A stretch of 64,000 nt of DNA from Eumeta japonica (Eukaryota; Arthropoda; Insecta; Lepidoptera; Psychidae), in the NCBI GenBank assembly GCA_005406025.1, contig BGZK01000476.1, positions 333,258 through 397,257 on the forward strand, written 5' to 3'. How positions within the stretch are numbered: the stretch's first letter is position 1; every line of letters starts with the position of its first letter. Below, piece after piece: positions 1 to 13,300 of the stretch. Both the position numbers and the translations under genes were made by a program. Under the pieces are notes generated by a model. It did no database searches. It saw nothing but the letters and a program-made list of their open reading frames with translations, and had not been told where the DNA came from.

Positions 1-321
1 GATAACTATAAAAACACCTGAGTAATGGGTTTTTAAATTACTATTTAGACAGAGAAGGCACTAGTACCCGTGACGTCACTGTGTACTGGCGCCGTATAGA
101 ATAGTGTTAAATTCCTCTCTGTCAGAAAGAGATAGCGTAGAATTATTGATGGCTTATAGTTCATTACTTTAATTTTCAATTTTCAATTTTCGTTTCACTT
201 TTAATCACCATGGCTAGTCGACATATATACTTATCGACAGATATATTATTCTAAACATCAGTAAACTAGACTATTCTAGGTTCATAATTGGTTGTCTTTG
301 GGTATCAAATGACTATCGAAA

Positions 322-323
<2 letters not shown>

Positions 324-363
<40 letters not shown>
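324..363. repeat. (AT)n microsatellite
   Basis: About 20 uninterrupted AT dinucleotides downstream of the CCDC170-like gene. Confidence 0.95.
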
Positions 364-365
<2 letters not shown>

Positions 366-1222
366 AAAGACTTGCATCGACCGTCGCTGGTTTAATAAAA
401 GAAAGGTCGTTCTCCGACATCCTTGACTCGTTTTAATCAATAATAAGATTGGAAAAATCTTTCTGGATATTTGGTTGTATTAAGTTCCTCATGAAACGAT
501 CTGTTTCAAATAGAGCGAAACAAAATATCCTTCTTCGTCCTTAAAGTGTCCATCCATCACTTATTATGTTCATGGTAACCAACAACTTAATTTAATCTCA
601 ATTTAATGCTGCACAATTAAAATGCCATTAGCCTCGCAACATCCCGAAATTTTGTCTTTTCTGAATTTTGATTTTATCTATATATACAGAAATTTCAATT
701 TAACAACTTTACATGGCAGTGAATTAATACATAGACATGAACTATTATTAATATCGAATATAAACCATATTTGCTTTTGAGTTTATAAATCATAAAATAT
801 ATTTTAAAATTAGTTTCGAGATTCACAGTTGTTTTTATAAAAAACAGGAAAACAATATTTGAGACATTTTTAATTTTTTTTATCGCATTCTACAGGTAAT
901 AACTGTACAGCAGATATTATACGGTTATTAGCATAAATCATTTTTATTAAATATATATTATAGATTATTTCAATAACGCAATGTGGCACATCGCGATTTT
1001 TCGTGAAATCACATTAACCACACCAACGACTACAGAAACACTACAAAATGTCGTAATTACCAGACTCGACGGATGTATAGTCCGACATAGCTGCCTTTTG
1101 CAACCCTTTTTAAATTGACGCGATAAATGACTACAGAGAGAGCATTACAAAATCTAGATAACTATTCATTAGTATTACTAAACAAGCAGGCGGACATTCT
1201 AGAAGCGAGTCCTGGGCGGTCG

Positions 1223-1307
1223 TCACAAGGTGGCGCGCGGCTTGTACAGCTCGTCGTCGAGGTCGAAGGCGGGGTCGGCGTAGCCGGAGTCGTCGTAGCG
1301 CAGAGAC
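1223..1307 (-). CDS. CCDC170: Probable alternative last exon of the CCDC170-like gene
   Basis: After an ATATCTTAG acceptor the minus strand reads [27 protein letters not shown] and TGA (1223-1225). Third codon positions are almost all G or C, unlike the flanks, which is strong evidence of coding. One leading G completes a phase-2 codon, so it joins either the donor at 2400 inside exon 10 (734 residues total) or exon 9 directly. Which isoform is used, or whether the exon belongs to a separate small transcript, cannot be told from sequence. Confidence 0.6.
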
Positions 1308-4300
1308 CTAAGATATTTAGAGTCTAGAATTATATCTTTTTTATTAGCAATATCGTAAGGATTGTGCTAACCTACTAATACAAGCTGTACAAGAACTCAG
1401 ATGGAGCGGTGGTGGCCATGGTGGCCGGATGGTCAAGTGTGTTGCTTTCGAACAATAAAGTACCGAGTTTCAATCGAAACGATGGATGAATTGACCAATG
1501 AGATTTTAATTTAAGTCAAATTAAACTATTCGCCCCACGCGTCGAGGAATGCGATAAGCCGTTGGTTTCAGACGTTATCACCACATTAGTAACAACAGTC
1601 AATAACACCTAATACCTCCTTACTAGCTTTAGACCAGCGTGGAAACTAAACGTCAAGCCCCTTAATCTAAAATAAAAAGGCTATAGGAAGGCACGTCTCC
1701 ATAATGTGATGAACCGGTCACAGAACAACAACTACAGGGCGTGTGCCACGTGGATCAGAAACAATACTCTCATCCTAATCCAATGAGGTTCTTAGAAAAG
1801 TTCTATTAAGGAAACTACGTATCGAACGAGCTACAGAATCAGGGAAACTCTCCATTTATTAGGGGATGGGGAAGGCAAAACGGTGCACGGTGATTAGGTT
1901 TGTAATGAATATTAGAGAAATCGCTACTATTCACAGCTAAAGTAACAAGTTTGTAACGTTAACCTAGACAGAGCACAGCCTTTCACTTCAGTCGTCAAAG
2001 GTATAAGGTTTTGGCCTATACTTGATTGCTACTTATTGTTGAACGGTAGAGAGTTCAGTAAGTATAAACTTCGTCCTCAAACTAGAAGGTATTGCGTTCG
2101 ATGCTGACCACTGAAAAATTGACCAACGAGTTTTTAACTTAAAGCAAATTGCTCACTTCTTGCCTCGCAGAACATAGTAAGCTAGCGATTTTGGGCGCTG
2201 TCAACGATGACAACGGTCGTTAACGACCCTCAATCCACGCCAGATCAGCGTGAAAAACTCAAGGTCGAAATTCAAATACTGAAATAAAAAGATCTTGTAC
2301 CTTATCAGTAAAGTGATTGATACCTGAAATAACAATTTACTGTAATTAAATTATTATAAACTACGATATTGTCACCTATCAGGCGTCCTAGTTCTGCACC
2401 TAGAAGGAGGAGGTGACCTCGACGCAGCCCGTAGGACAGGGTCGTCGTATCTTCTAGAAACTATAGTGAAGTCGTGATGAGCATCTATCAATTTCTGTAG
2501 TCTGGAGACCATCTCGAAATCTGTGACTGTGCTCGGCGATATGATGCCCAGGAGCTTGGCTATCGAGTTCCTGTTAAAAAAGATTGTAAGCCCGATCCTC
2601 ACTCCACAGAAAAAAAATCGCAATTATACAGAAGTTTCAAAAGTTCCTGATTTCATTTCTTAATACATCGATTACTTTGTTAATATTAAACTTACATTTT
2701 AATACAACAAATAAAAATACGGTTTTATTAGTTTAATTAATGACATTTTTGATGAAGCAATCAAAATTTAATACATTTTCTGTTCAAAATTTTATTTTAA
2801 AGCTTATTTTTATACTTTAAGAGTAGTTGTTTTTTATCTTACCTAAAGCTCGTCAATTGTGCTTCTCTTCTTTGCGCTTCTGCTAACAGTTCTTTAGTTC
2901 TTGATAAATCTTCTCTGAGTATAGTTATTTGATGCTCGATAGCAGAACGTTCATGTTCAAAGGTCTCGCCAGTTGTTCTCACCTGGTCTTTCAATACGTT
3001 GACTTTGCGACTGTACCTAGTTCTTAACATTTCTGCGTCATCTAACTTCTTCTGCATTTCTTCTATCTTTCTGGCTCGTTCTAAGGCAGTTATCTGTTAA
3101 ATTTTAAAGATGAATATGCAACAAAACGAACGTTAGGAAAAACATAAAATATAGAGGACAATTTAAATAAACAATTTGAAACGAGATTATTAAAAGGAAA
3201 TTGTAAGTAATTCTATTTAATTTAATCCATACTCCAACTCGGGTGGAACATGAATTTTGACTGGGTACATGGTGGCCTAATCAACGTTATCTTGTTTTGT
3301 GGTTTGGATATCTTTATTTATTCTGGTCAATATCTACTTTTACCATTGGCATTAATTAAGCCGCTGATGTAATTTATGTACAACTTCAAAATTCTGCTAA
3401 TCTCATTATAATAAATAGTTATAACCTATTAATGTAGTTCAATCATTTAACCGTATTAACCGAAATATACATACTGTTGTTTCATTATATATGAATCAAC
3501 CCGGTTTCAACCCTGTTCCATTGACGATGTGGTGCCGGTCCCGCTCTTCCAATTCCGTTTTCAATTTTGGTCCCAGTCCCAATCTCTCACGAATACGATA
3601 ATGGTTGTAGTTGGGTACTAGTCACGGTTCCGATTTGTGCTGTACTCCCGTGTAATAGACTGTATTACACGGGAAAATAATGTAGCTTACATCGTTTAAA
3701 AAAAAATGATATCCACCTACTATTTTTCTGGTTTTTCTACATGTTTTTGTTCATAAAGTATATCATGTCCTATTCAAATAAATTCTCTACTTCTTCAAGA
3801 GATTTTATTACAATCGAGCGTGATTTAAGGACAGACGTTCAAACGAGAACACTTTCACATTTATAACGCAAATATAGATTTACACGGACACAATTGCAAC
3901 CATTCGCCAGCTCGCTCATGAGCAGCGCGGGCGGGTCAGACGTGATAAGGCGCATTAAGGTGCACAACCAGATGCACTTGACCTTTATGTCAGAATGGCA
4001 TACGATGCTGTACACGGGATATTTTTCATACACAATTTTAAAAAGAATAAAAGTATTAGACTGTTCAACAAAAACGGACATGTACTTTGGTGTTAACCTT
4101 TATCGACCTCTAAAAATTAACCTTCCGTATAGATTGAGTCGATTATAACGACCACATTAAGTTCTAAGACAGTTACAATCATTAATTCATTTGTGTAATT
4201 TAAATTTTTGTACTTATAATAATGGAAAATAATGTTTTGAACATAATACGTCAGCCAATAATGACAAATCAGCATACGCTTTTATTTATTAAAAACGAAA

Positions 4301-7300
4301 AATCAAATTCAGTTATAATGTGCAAATAAATACACAAGCGTGTTCCAGATTGCTGAAATGAAATTTACAGAAATATTTACTTCTGAAAATTTACTATTTC
4401 ACCTAACTTTGTAAATGAAAATGGGAAAACGTATTATTTGAAATAGAAAAACATTTACCAGATCTACATTTTTTTCTGAATGACAGCAATTTTTAAGTTA
4501 ACTATATGACTTTTAATAGGGAAAACATTTTTTTTAATGATACGTCTATAAAGAAAGTAACTCAAAAGCATAAAAAAAATCTTCAAACTTTGAATAAAAT
4601 TTTTAGTCTAGTAAATAAAAAAAAATATAATCAATCAATTCTACCTAACAATGCATACATACAAATATGTCGAGCGTGTTACTAGTCTGTATCTACAAAA
4701 AAAATAAACACAACTGTTGCGACAAAAGTAAGCAAGCGTGTGTGAAAATCGCATCGGCATCTCGGGTCTTCGTCCCCGTGTACTCTACTCAAAATATGCG
4801 ACAAAATATGTGTCGCATTGTCACGCATGCACGACTTGTCATTGCGCACGACGTAAGGCATTACTTATCTACAATCACTGACTTAACAGGACCAGAGTTC
4901 CGTGAGCGGACAGGCAACTCCGTCATGCACGGCGGCATGGAAACATTTATTACATCAATGAGCGTCGTCGGAGCAAAAAGAAGGAATCTTGATCGCTCGC
5001 AATAAATACTGGACGTTATTGTGATCGGCGCGGCGACATTTAAATCCACTATAAGAATAAATAGTATTTTTATGCGAACTTAAATTACCTAGGTGTGGTT
5101 TTATGCGCTGTCAGCTTTGTTTTTACTCTTGTCTTATTTTTTATAGTAATAATAGCACGATCAAGCGTTCATAGACAAATATAAGATTTCATTTTCGAAA
5201 GGTAAGCGTCATATTTTCGTTTGCTTCATACGAAATTGGATAGATTGTTTTCTTGGGCTCTAAGCACGCAGTTTCTATTTTAATATATTAATTCATCTTG
5301 ATTGTTGATCAACTTGATCCTTTAGGCCTAATTTTTAGGATCATATAAAGCAATATATTCCTATAAAAATAAATAGCAGAGCTTTGATGCACCGGATACC
5401 TGCAATCCGCTGATAGCAGTAACCCGGGAATCGTCGGAAGGCATTTGGCACTGCGGGACATACCGCTTTAACATAGCCATATGATTTTCTGTGTGGGAGA
5501 CTGTGTATTTGTAATTTAGTTCAAGGATAATATTGATGCAAATACAATAGCATTACAGGTTTATTTGGGTATCTTAAGTCTGCTTTTGAGTTCGTTCTCA
5601 ATCCTGGTTCCGATTTCCGCGGTCCTGGTTTATATTTCAATTTAATTTGCGGTTCCGATGCCGATTTTGTTCTAGGTTGTCAACCCGATCCTGCTTTCGG
5701 TTTTCAACCCGGTCCTACTTTCGCTTCCGAACCCAATTTCTATCTAGACTCAGGTTCTGGATCTGCTCCGCGTTACGAACCTGGTCATAATGTAGATCCT
5801 TCAACCCCCGTTTCGCTCCTAGTACCCATCCCGGTCCCGTTTTTCAGTTATAGAAACTGATTTATTACTATAACGCGTCGAATGATGTCACTTGATGTGT
5901 GCCAAGTAGTGCCAATGCCAAGAAAAAACGGTACAGTGCGGCGGCAGGTGATGGGACGACATGTATGTATGTCATGCGACGATATGTCCCTTCGCTACCT
6001 CGCCCACCGTACTGTACGGAAATCGACATTTTTTTCACATCTAAAATGATGTTTACATAAAAAGAAAATCAGGCACCTCCTTATTTTTTATCATAAAAAA
6101 AAAAGTATTTCTTCGAAACCAACTTTTACACCTCTTTTTATCTTTTTACAGATTAAATTACGAAAACATCAAATCGCGTGTCAATGAGTATTCAATGAGA
6201 ATGAATCAATCCTTTCCGCAAATAGACGAAGCTAGCTTCTGCGTATCCGCCTGCATGGTCACAAAGCGAATACTTTCATCTTTCTTCTTACACTACCAAT
6301 CGTGATCCCAAGCCCGGTCCCGTTCTTGGTGTCGATTTCGGTCTCACTTTCCGTTTTTCTTTTGATTTCGCTTTTTCTTTGATTCTGATGTCGGTCTTCA
6401 ACTAAATCTTGATCACGATCCCGCTATGATCTCAATTCCGGTTAATTGTGACTTAATTGTGATCAAATTTTTCCAGATAAATGCATCTTCACATATTTCG
6501 TTCATGTTAATCGAAAAGTTATAAGCGCGTAGAACGGGGAAACTAAGTAAGGGTGTGACATGTTAGGATGAAATACAAATATATACTTCTCAAGTATTCC
6601 ACGGAAGACTATCACTCAACCTGAGACATTGTAACTGGGACCGAAATTGGAAGTGATAGCTCGAACTGCAGTGAGGTTGAATGAGGACGAGATCGACAAA
6701 CGGTTAACATATTCAGTTCACAAATACATAGATCGCTTATAACTCAATGACTCTCCTCATCACGGGAACAAGTCAGAGTAGAAGTCTGATTTCCAGTACT
6801 TAGGATTTCGTACGAATGATTGAAATGATTTGAAATTACATGACGAAATCGAACTAAAACGGCATGTACCCCACTTGATGTATATGAAGAATTCAATCTA
6901 AAATAATAAACATATATATGAATGTTTAAAATGTATAATTAACATATGGTATATTTGATGTCTCGTGTCTACAATGGAGCGGCTGTCATTCCAGTGTAGT
7001 GTTCACTACTTTCGTTCAACAAATGGTGGACGTTAATGCGGTTAAGTCAGTGCCTCCAAACTCAGATCTTTTCCAAAAAATCGCTTATTTAATAGCAGTT
7101 TCTCCAATTCTACCCGATCTTTTAACTCACTTCTCTAATGTTACGAAATCTCACTGCTAAATTCATTGGATTTTTATGTGTTTTTTAATTAATTTTAAAG
7201 ATTTAAAATTAAATTTTTCCATTGTGTTTTTGGATATTCTTTACATTACGATTAGTACGCGATGTTGTATCAATAACATTTAAGCAAATAGACTGAATAC

Positions 7301-10300
7301 ACTAATATATCTGTGATATATAATTTAGAGGAGTCTTTATTACTTTTTATATAGCCCCGGTTCGTAAATTTTATTCAACCTTTTCGACTGAATGTTCGAG
7401 AAGACGTAAAAAATTAAGTACAGCTACCTTGTATTCGGCCGCGTCGGCAAGTTGGGTATTCAACTCTCTGACTTGCGCACGCGCGTCGCTCAACTGCACA
7501 GATAGCTTGTCGCACTGTCTAGCTAACTTTTTAGCCCTCGCGACAGCTTCGTCTCTTTCCGCTTGCAATATAGCTCTCACTCTGCTGCTTTCCTCCTAGG
7601 GGAACGTACTCGGCAAGGTTAATATTTTATTGATTTTTTTATATTAATAATGAATAATTTTCAATTTTACAATTATACCTGCACACTAAGTTTTCTTCTA
7701 AGCAAATCCAGATGTAAGTCTTTTCTTTGCATCTGCTCCCTTAAAATTCGGATTCTTCTTTGAAGTTGGTAAACAACAGCCGTCTGGGAACAAATTGTTC
7801 AATTTCAATTTCAATTTATTGAAAATAAAAATGCGTGTTCAACGCTACCGATGGGTTTCACTAAAAATAAAAGCGGAATTCGTAAGCGTTATCCGTAAGA
7901 TTTGACAAATTAACCATACATTACTTGGCAAAACTTACGATATACGTTTAGTATTGAGTTATTACTTTTGGTGAAACCCGACGTTAGATTTGGGCATCTT
8001 ATAGTACTCAATAGTGAAATTTTAGTATTCAACAACTAGGCTATTCAATACATCTCGGGCTAAAGACGCAAGGTCGTGATTTCTGTGGTTTCATTAGGAT
8101 ACGTGAAGTTTACCAACAATCTTTTGTTACATCTACCTTTTATGGATAATGTCCGTAATAAATAAAGGAGAAGATTTGAATTTGTAACTAGATAAAGCTG
8201 CTGTGACTTAAAGTGAAAAATATTAAATAAAAAAAGATTTCTGTATGTTGAAATAAATGTGTAAAAATGAAAGGTTCATTTTGAATCAATAGAAAACAAT
8301 CTAGAGCTACAAAATTCTTAAATACCTCGTCGCCAAAAATAATATGGTATATTTTTGCTCGATGACATGACAAAGTATTAGATGCATTTTCGACTTTAGG
8401 TGAAATAAACATATTCTTCACTACAATACAAGCATGATGAAAACACATGCCAATTCTTGAACGTATCTTACTTCCTTGAGATAGGGTAAATCGTGGAAGG
8501 AGCGTTCCCTCCGCAGTCTGGGGAGGGTGGGGTAATATCCATAATATAGCAGCTACACAAAAAATATAACCGTTATGTGACAAAAGTGGTCGGTACAGGT
8601 AAATGGCTTTTTGTAATATTAAATAAAAAATGAATATGTAACAACACGAGTAATAAAAATGATAAATATAAATAAGTTTCCCTATGAATTTGTAATATTT
8701 TTATTAGACATATATACAATGATAATAAGCAAAATAAAACTCTTGTCATATGCAAGCCAAAGAAATAAGATGAGCTACTTATTGATCTAATTAAAAACGA
8801 ATACGAAAAAAGATAATATGAAAATTTTGTTCTATTATAATATGTATTGTATAAACTTATATTTTTCTAAAAATGAAACGACATTTAATGTTTAACAAAT
8901 ATAATTACATAAAAGGTAATTATTTTCAAAAAAAAGTTACCTTGTCAACAATTTTGTCGCTTTCCAGTCTAGCCAACTGCTCGGCGCGGTGCAAAATTGA
9001 CTCGGTGTGCAGTTCTACGCCGATGTCGTGGGTCAGCTCGTCCATATTCAACGTGCGACTCAGTCTTTCGAGGAATGCCACGAACTGAAAATTATTTTAC
9101 TACAATTTTTAGTGGCTTACGCTTACGGCTTCGCACGCTGGGATATAGAACAAACTATGTGCCTGTCATATCAAACTCGTTCCAAATCCACATTTGAATC
9201 GTCGAGAATATTACGTGGTCACATATAACTCGGTTTCGATATCAGATTTATCGCTCGTCGACGCCCATCTTCAGCTTCAGGCCAAATATTCTGAACTGGA
9301 ACTGGTATTGGGATGCTGATGTCAATCAGTGTCAGACTTCATCACAATCAGATTCACGATTCAAACTTCATTCTAAGTCTTAGTCTGAATCTCGATTCCA
9401 GCCACGAAATCTAAAGGTGTTCAAGGGGATCCAAAACATGATTTGGCAAAAACGACGATCTGGCAAAGGTTTAAGATTAAAACCGGAACAGATATGTATA
9501 TTTACAAGTAAGTACACAAAAAAGTTGATCTTCATACATGGCTTATTTTCGTCTCGAATTAAGCTCAAAAAATAAAATGCGTGGAGAAATACATCGATCG
9601 AATCATATTAGTAAAAAATACCTAAGTCTACGCAAACGTTCGAGAAGCGAAATTATTGTAATGACTACATTTGCATGAAGATGAAAATTATTGCCAACAA
9701 ACTAATGTACCTTCAAGCTCATCTGCAAACAAAATTTCTTGTTCTCGCTCACTTTTCAAAATGTATTATTTATAAAGAAAACAAAAACTCACATTGGCCT
9801 TATCCTTTCTCAGATTCTCTCTGGAAAGCTCCAGTGCGTTCAGTTCCGACTCTAGTTTATGGACTTTGCCTTCCAAGATGTTCCTTTCGTCTTCGAGCAC
9901 CCTCACCCTGGTGGTGGATTGGTCGTGCAGATGTACAGAACGACTCAGTTGTTGAGATTCCATGTTTAACTTGTCTCTGAGAGCTTCTATTTGCTAAACA
10001 AAATAAAGTGAAACAAGGGATTTCTTTAAATGTCTATTTTTATATAAATGTATATGTTTTTTTTCCTAACGTTATTGTAACTTTTGCATATACGCAATAT
10101 ATTTCTTCTGTCGATCAATTTGTTCAACTACATCCGAAACAAGCTGGTGCCTCAAATATATCCTGAAACTAACTCAATAATACTATGTTTTGTGCAAGTA
10201 ATTCAAATGGAATTTTTACGCAAAACGTATACAGCTAATTTGATTTAGGTCCTCTCCCACTATTCCCTTTTATACTTACCGAAACTCACTTTTCACAAAA

Positions 10301-13300
10301 AGTCACTTTTACTCATTTTGGGAGCACGTTCTCTTTTTAATGGCTTGTAGTCCTAACAACCGCTAAAAGGAGGACGTGGAACGTAAAGTTAAATTTAAAA
10401 GTGATGTTTTGTTAAAAGTGAATTTAAAAGAAGATGGTGGGAGAGGCCCTTAAGTTTGTTAAAGTCTTCTATTATAAAATGACTGCCCGAAAATGACCAT
10501 TAAATAGTAACTGATTGAATTCCATCATTATAGATTGATTAGATGATACACAATAAAATAATTATCAACATTTTTTTATCTTTTTCAAATAAACTGTATT
10601 TTATACTTGATATATGCTGTGCGTGACCTTTCTCATTTTTCCCTATTTTCTATGAATTTATCTAAAACAACCTAATAACCTAAAAAAAAACATTCGAAAA
10701 CTGTTATTATAATCGTTAATTAATTTTTTGTTAGTGATATATTTTAATAAATCAAATTAGGTACGCGTTAATCTTACCAAAAACAAAACTGGCTGACTTC
10801 TCTTCTGTTAGTTTTGTGGATTATTATAATAAAATCGAAATAACTTGATAATTTTATATTAACTTCGTTGACTATACAAGCCACTAGCAGTGTTTGTACA
10901 ACTACAGAAAATATAGCGTAAGTCAATGAGATTTCACAAAAAATTTTGCTGTCTTTGTCTTTTATAAAAGAACTATTTAGTTCTTTTATAAAAATATGAT
11001 AAGCTTGGATTTTCAGTTAAAATTACGCAGTTATAGTATCATGCTTTTGATGGACAAAATTCTCATCAATATGCATTAAATTATTCTGTTTTTTCGAAAT
11101 AATACCAATTACCTGTAGCCATAAGACTTAGAATAATTTTTAAATTACATAAATTTTTAGCTGTGTCATGAGTATTATTTTAAAAACTGTCCGTTCTCTT
11201 TAATCCTGAGTCAAATTTTGAAATTCTAGTCAGTTAGTGAATGTATACAATTACAATTTTCGGATGTTGTGGAGGGTTAGACTCATGTGAACACAGCGTA
11301 TCGACCGCGTGGGTGGTTTTCAACCTTGGTTGTATGCAGATGTAATAACAGTTAGTGATCTAGAGCTAATCTGTGATTTCAGTTCTTATATTCACTATAA
11401 TACCACGAAGTTCAAACACACGTTAGATATTTTTATAATTCGGAAAGGATTCGGCACAAAAGACCTTCGAACGTAAATAACGAAATTCCGGAAGGCGACG
11501 ACGAAACGTCTGCAAATAACCGGCGAAACTACAAATACCTACGACAGCCCTGTCCTTGTTCTCCCCGAGGATTTCCCTAATGCGGTCCTTTATAGTGCTC
11601 TCGTGAGCTTCCACGAAGCGCGTGGGGAGGCTTAGCAGGATCGCTATGGACTCCATTGTGTTCCTGAATTCCGTCTGCAGCCTCTGATATTTTTCATCTC
11701 TGTGCCTGAGATCCTCTGAAATAAAGTCGGGTCTTATTTAGAATGATAGAGACGAGTGAATACAGAAAAAAATACTTATTTTAGATTGTAGCATTATGCA
11801 ATTGTGTATATCGTAAAGTACATTCAAAATAGTAGAATTTTTAAATTACAGCACACAGAATCATCATTCATTCTGTTTTTGGAAAAGCTAGATTTTCGAT
11901 GTTAGTTAAATATAAAATTAAACTATTTTTTTTCTGTACAGTATCTTCACTCATTCATTCGTCACCGCTACAAGACTTGGTTTTCAGGTTACCGAGCTAA
12001 AATGACACAAACGGAACCCTAGTTTTGTCATGTTTTGTCATCCATCCGTCCGTGCGTACGTCCATACATGAAACAAAAGTTTAAAAAAAATTTTTTTCCT
12101 CATATATCATCGTGTGGCACATATTTCGTCAGTTCTTTTAAAAACACTTTAAGGTTTCTAAGCTATTTTTTTCATTATTGAATATTTTTGGAAATAATAG
12201 CTCCAAAAGTAGCATAAATTGTATTCTCCTCTATGTTTTAATCCGTACCTTCAAAAATATGAAAAAATATTTAAAGATAAAGCTTAATAAATACTTTCAA
12301 CAAAAATGTTTTGAAGATCATTGGATATACCGTTTTTGAGTTATTTCCGAAAAACTGCGCTTCTGAACAAAAGGACGTAAGTGCCTTGAAGATACGCTCT
12401 TTTGCTGGTAGACTTTAATTTAAACTAGTTTCAAAGTAATAGTCGACATATCTACTTGCTTCTCTAGTTATTGGCGACTAAAGTGCTTGTACCTATTCTG
12501 TGCAGGAAAAATGGAATAAAAGCGTAACAACATAGTTTTTTCATGTGTAGTGCATTTCTTTGTAGTAACGACTTCGGAACCCTACAGTGAGCACGGTCCA
12601 GCATGCTCTTGTACAGTTTTTAACGATTGTCAGAGTGTTTTTCAAAACATAATTGAGCTAATGACTTGATTCTACTAGTGGATATGGCTGGTTCTGTTAT
12701 AGCATAGATAAAAAAAAATATATTTATTTTTCTTATTCTGAAAACATTCACTTTTGACTTTAAATTTTGTCTGTAATTAATTTTATTCTAACCTTTTAAT
12801 TGCATTATCATAGATTCGTTTTGGTTGACGTTATCTGTTATCACAGTCAGATTTTTTGAGCAATTCGCCAATTTTTCCCTAGCTTCGTGCAACTCCCTTT
12901 CAAAAACTCTATTAGAGACAGAGAGCGATTCTTTCTCCTGTCTCAACCTTTCGATATCGAGCAACTGGGAAGCGACTTGTCTCTGCAGCATATCCTTATC
13001 AGTATTAGACCTTTCCAAGGCATCTCTGCAACTCCTTAAGTCCTGTTCCACTGTAGTTAGATTATCAGCTGTGTTCGAAACTCTATTTTTCAGCCTTGTT
13101 ATCTCTTGAACTAATTCTGACGCTTTAATTATTAAAGTTTCGGGAGCATGAGTGTGAGTCGTCTCACAGAAATCGGAATCCAAAGCGGCTGACAGTCGTC
13201 TGATTAAGTCGTGGAATTGACACCTTGCGTTTTCTTTCTGCTGCTCCTCATTGTTGCATTCTATCTCTAGCGATCTCAATTTCTTCTCCAAGTCCTTAAC

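Noticed and set aside
1127..1327. 66-codon plus-strand frame
   Set aside because: Antisense shadow of the probable last exon of the CCDC170-like gene.
3839..4148. Overlapping 80- and 84-codon frames on opposite strands
   Set aside because: Chance frames in intron 8; no recognised family and no coding composition.
8188..8583. 131-codon minus-strand frame
   Set aside because: A+T-rich intronic sequence with low-complexity end, no motif, and it does not fit between the CCDC170 exons in phase.
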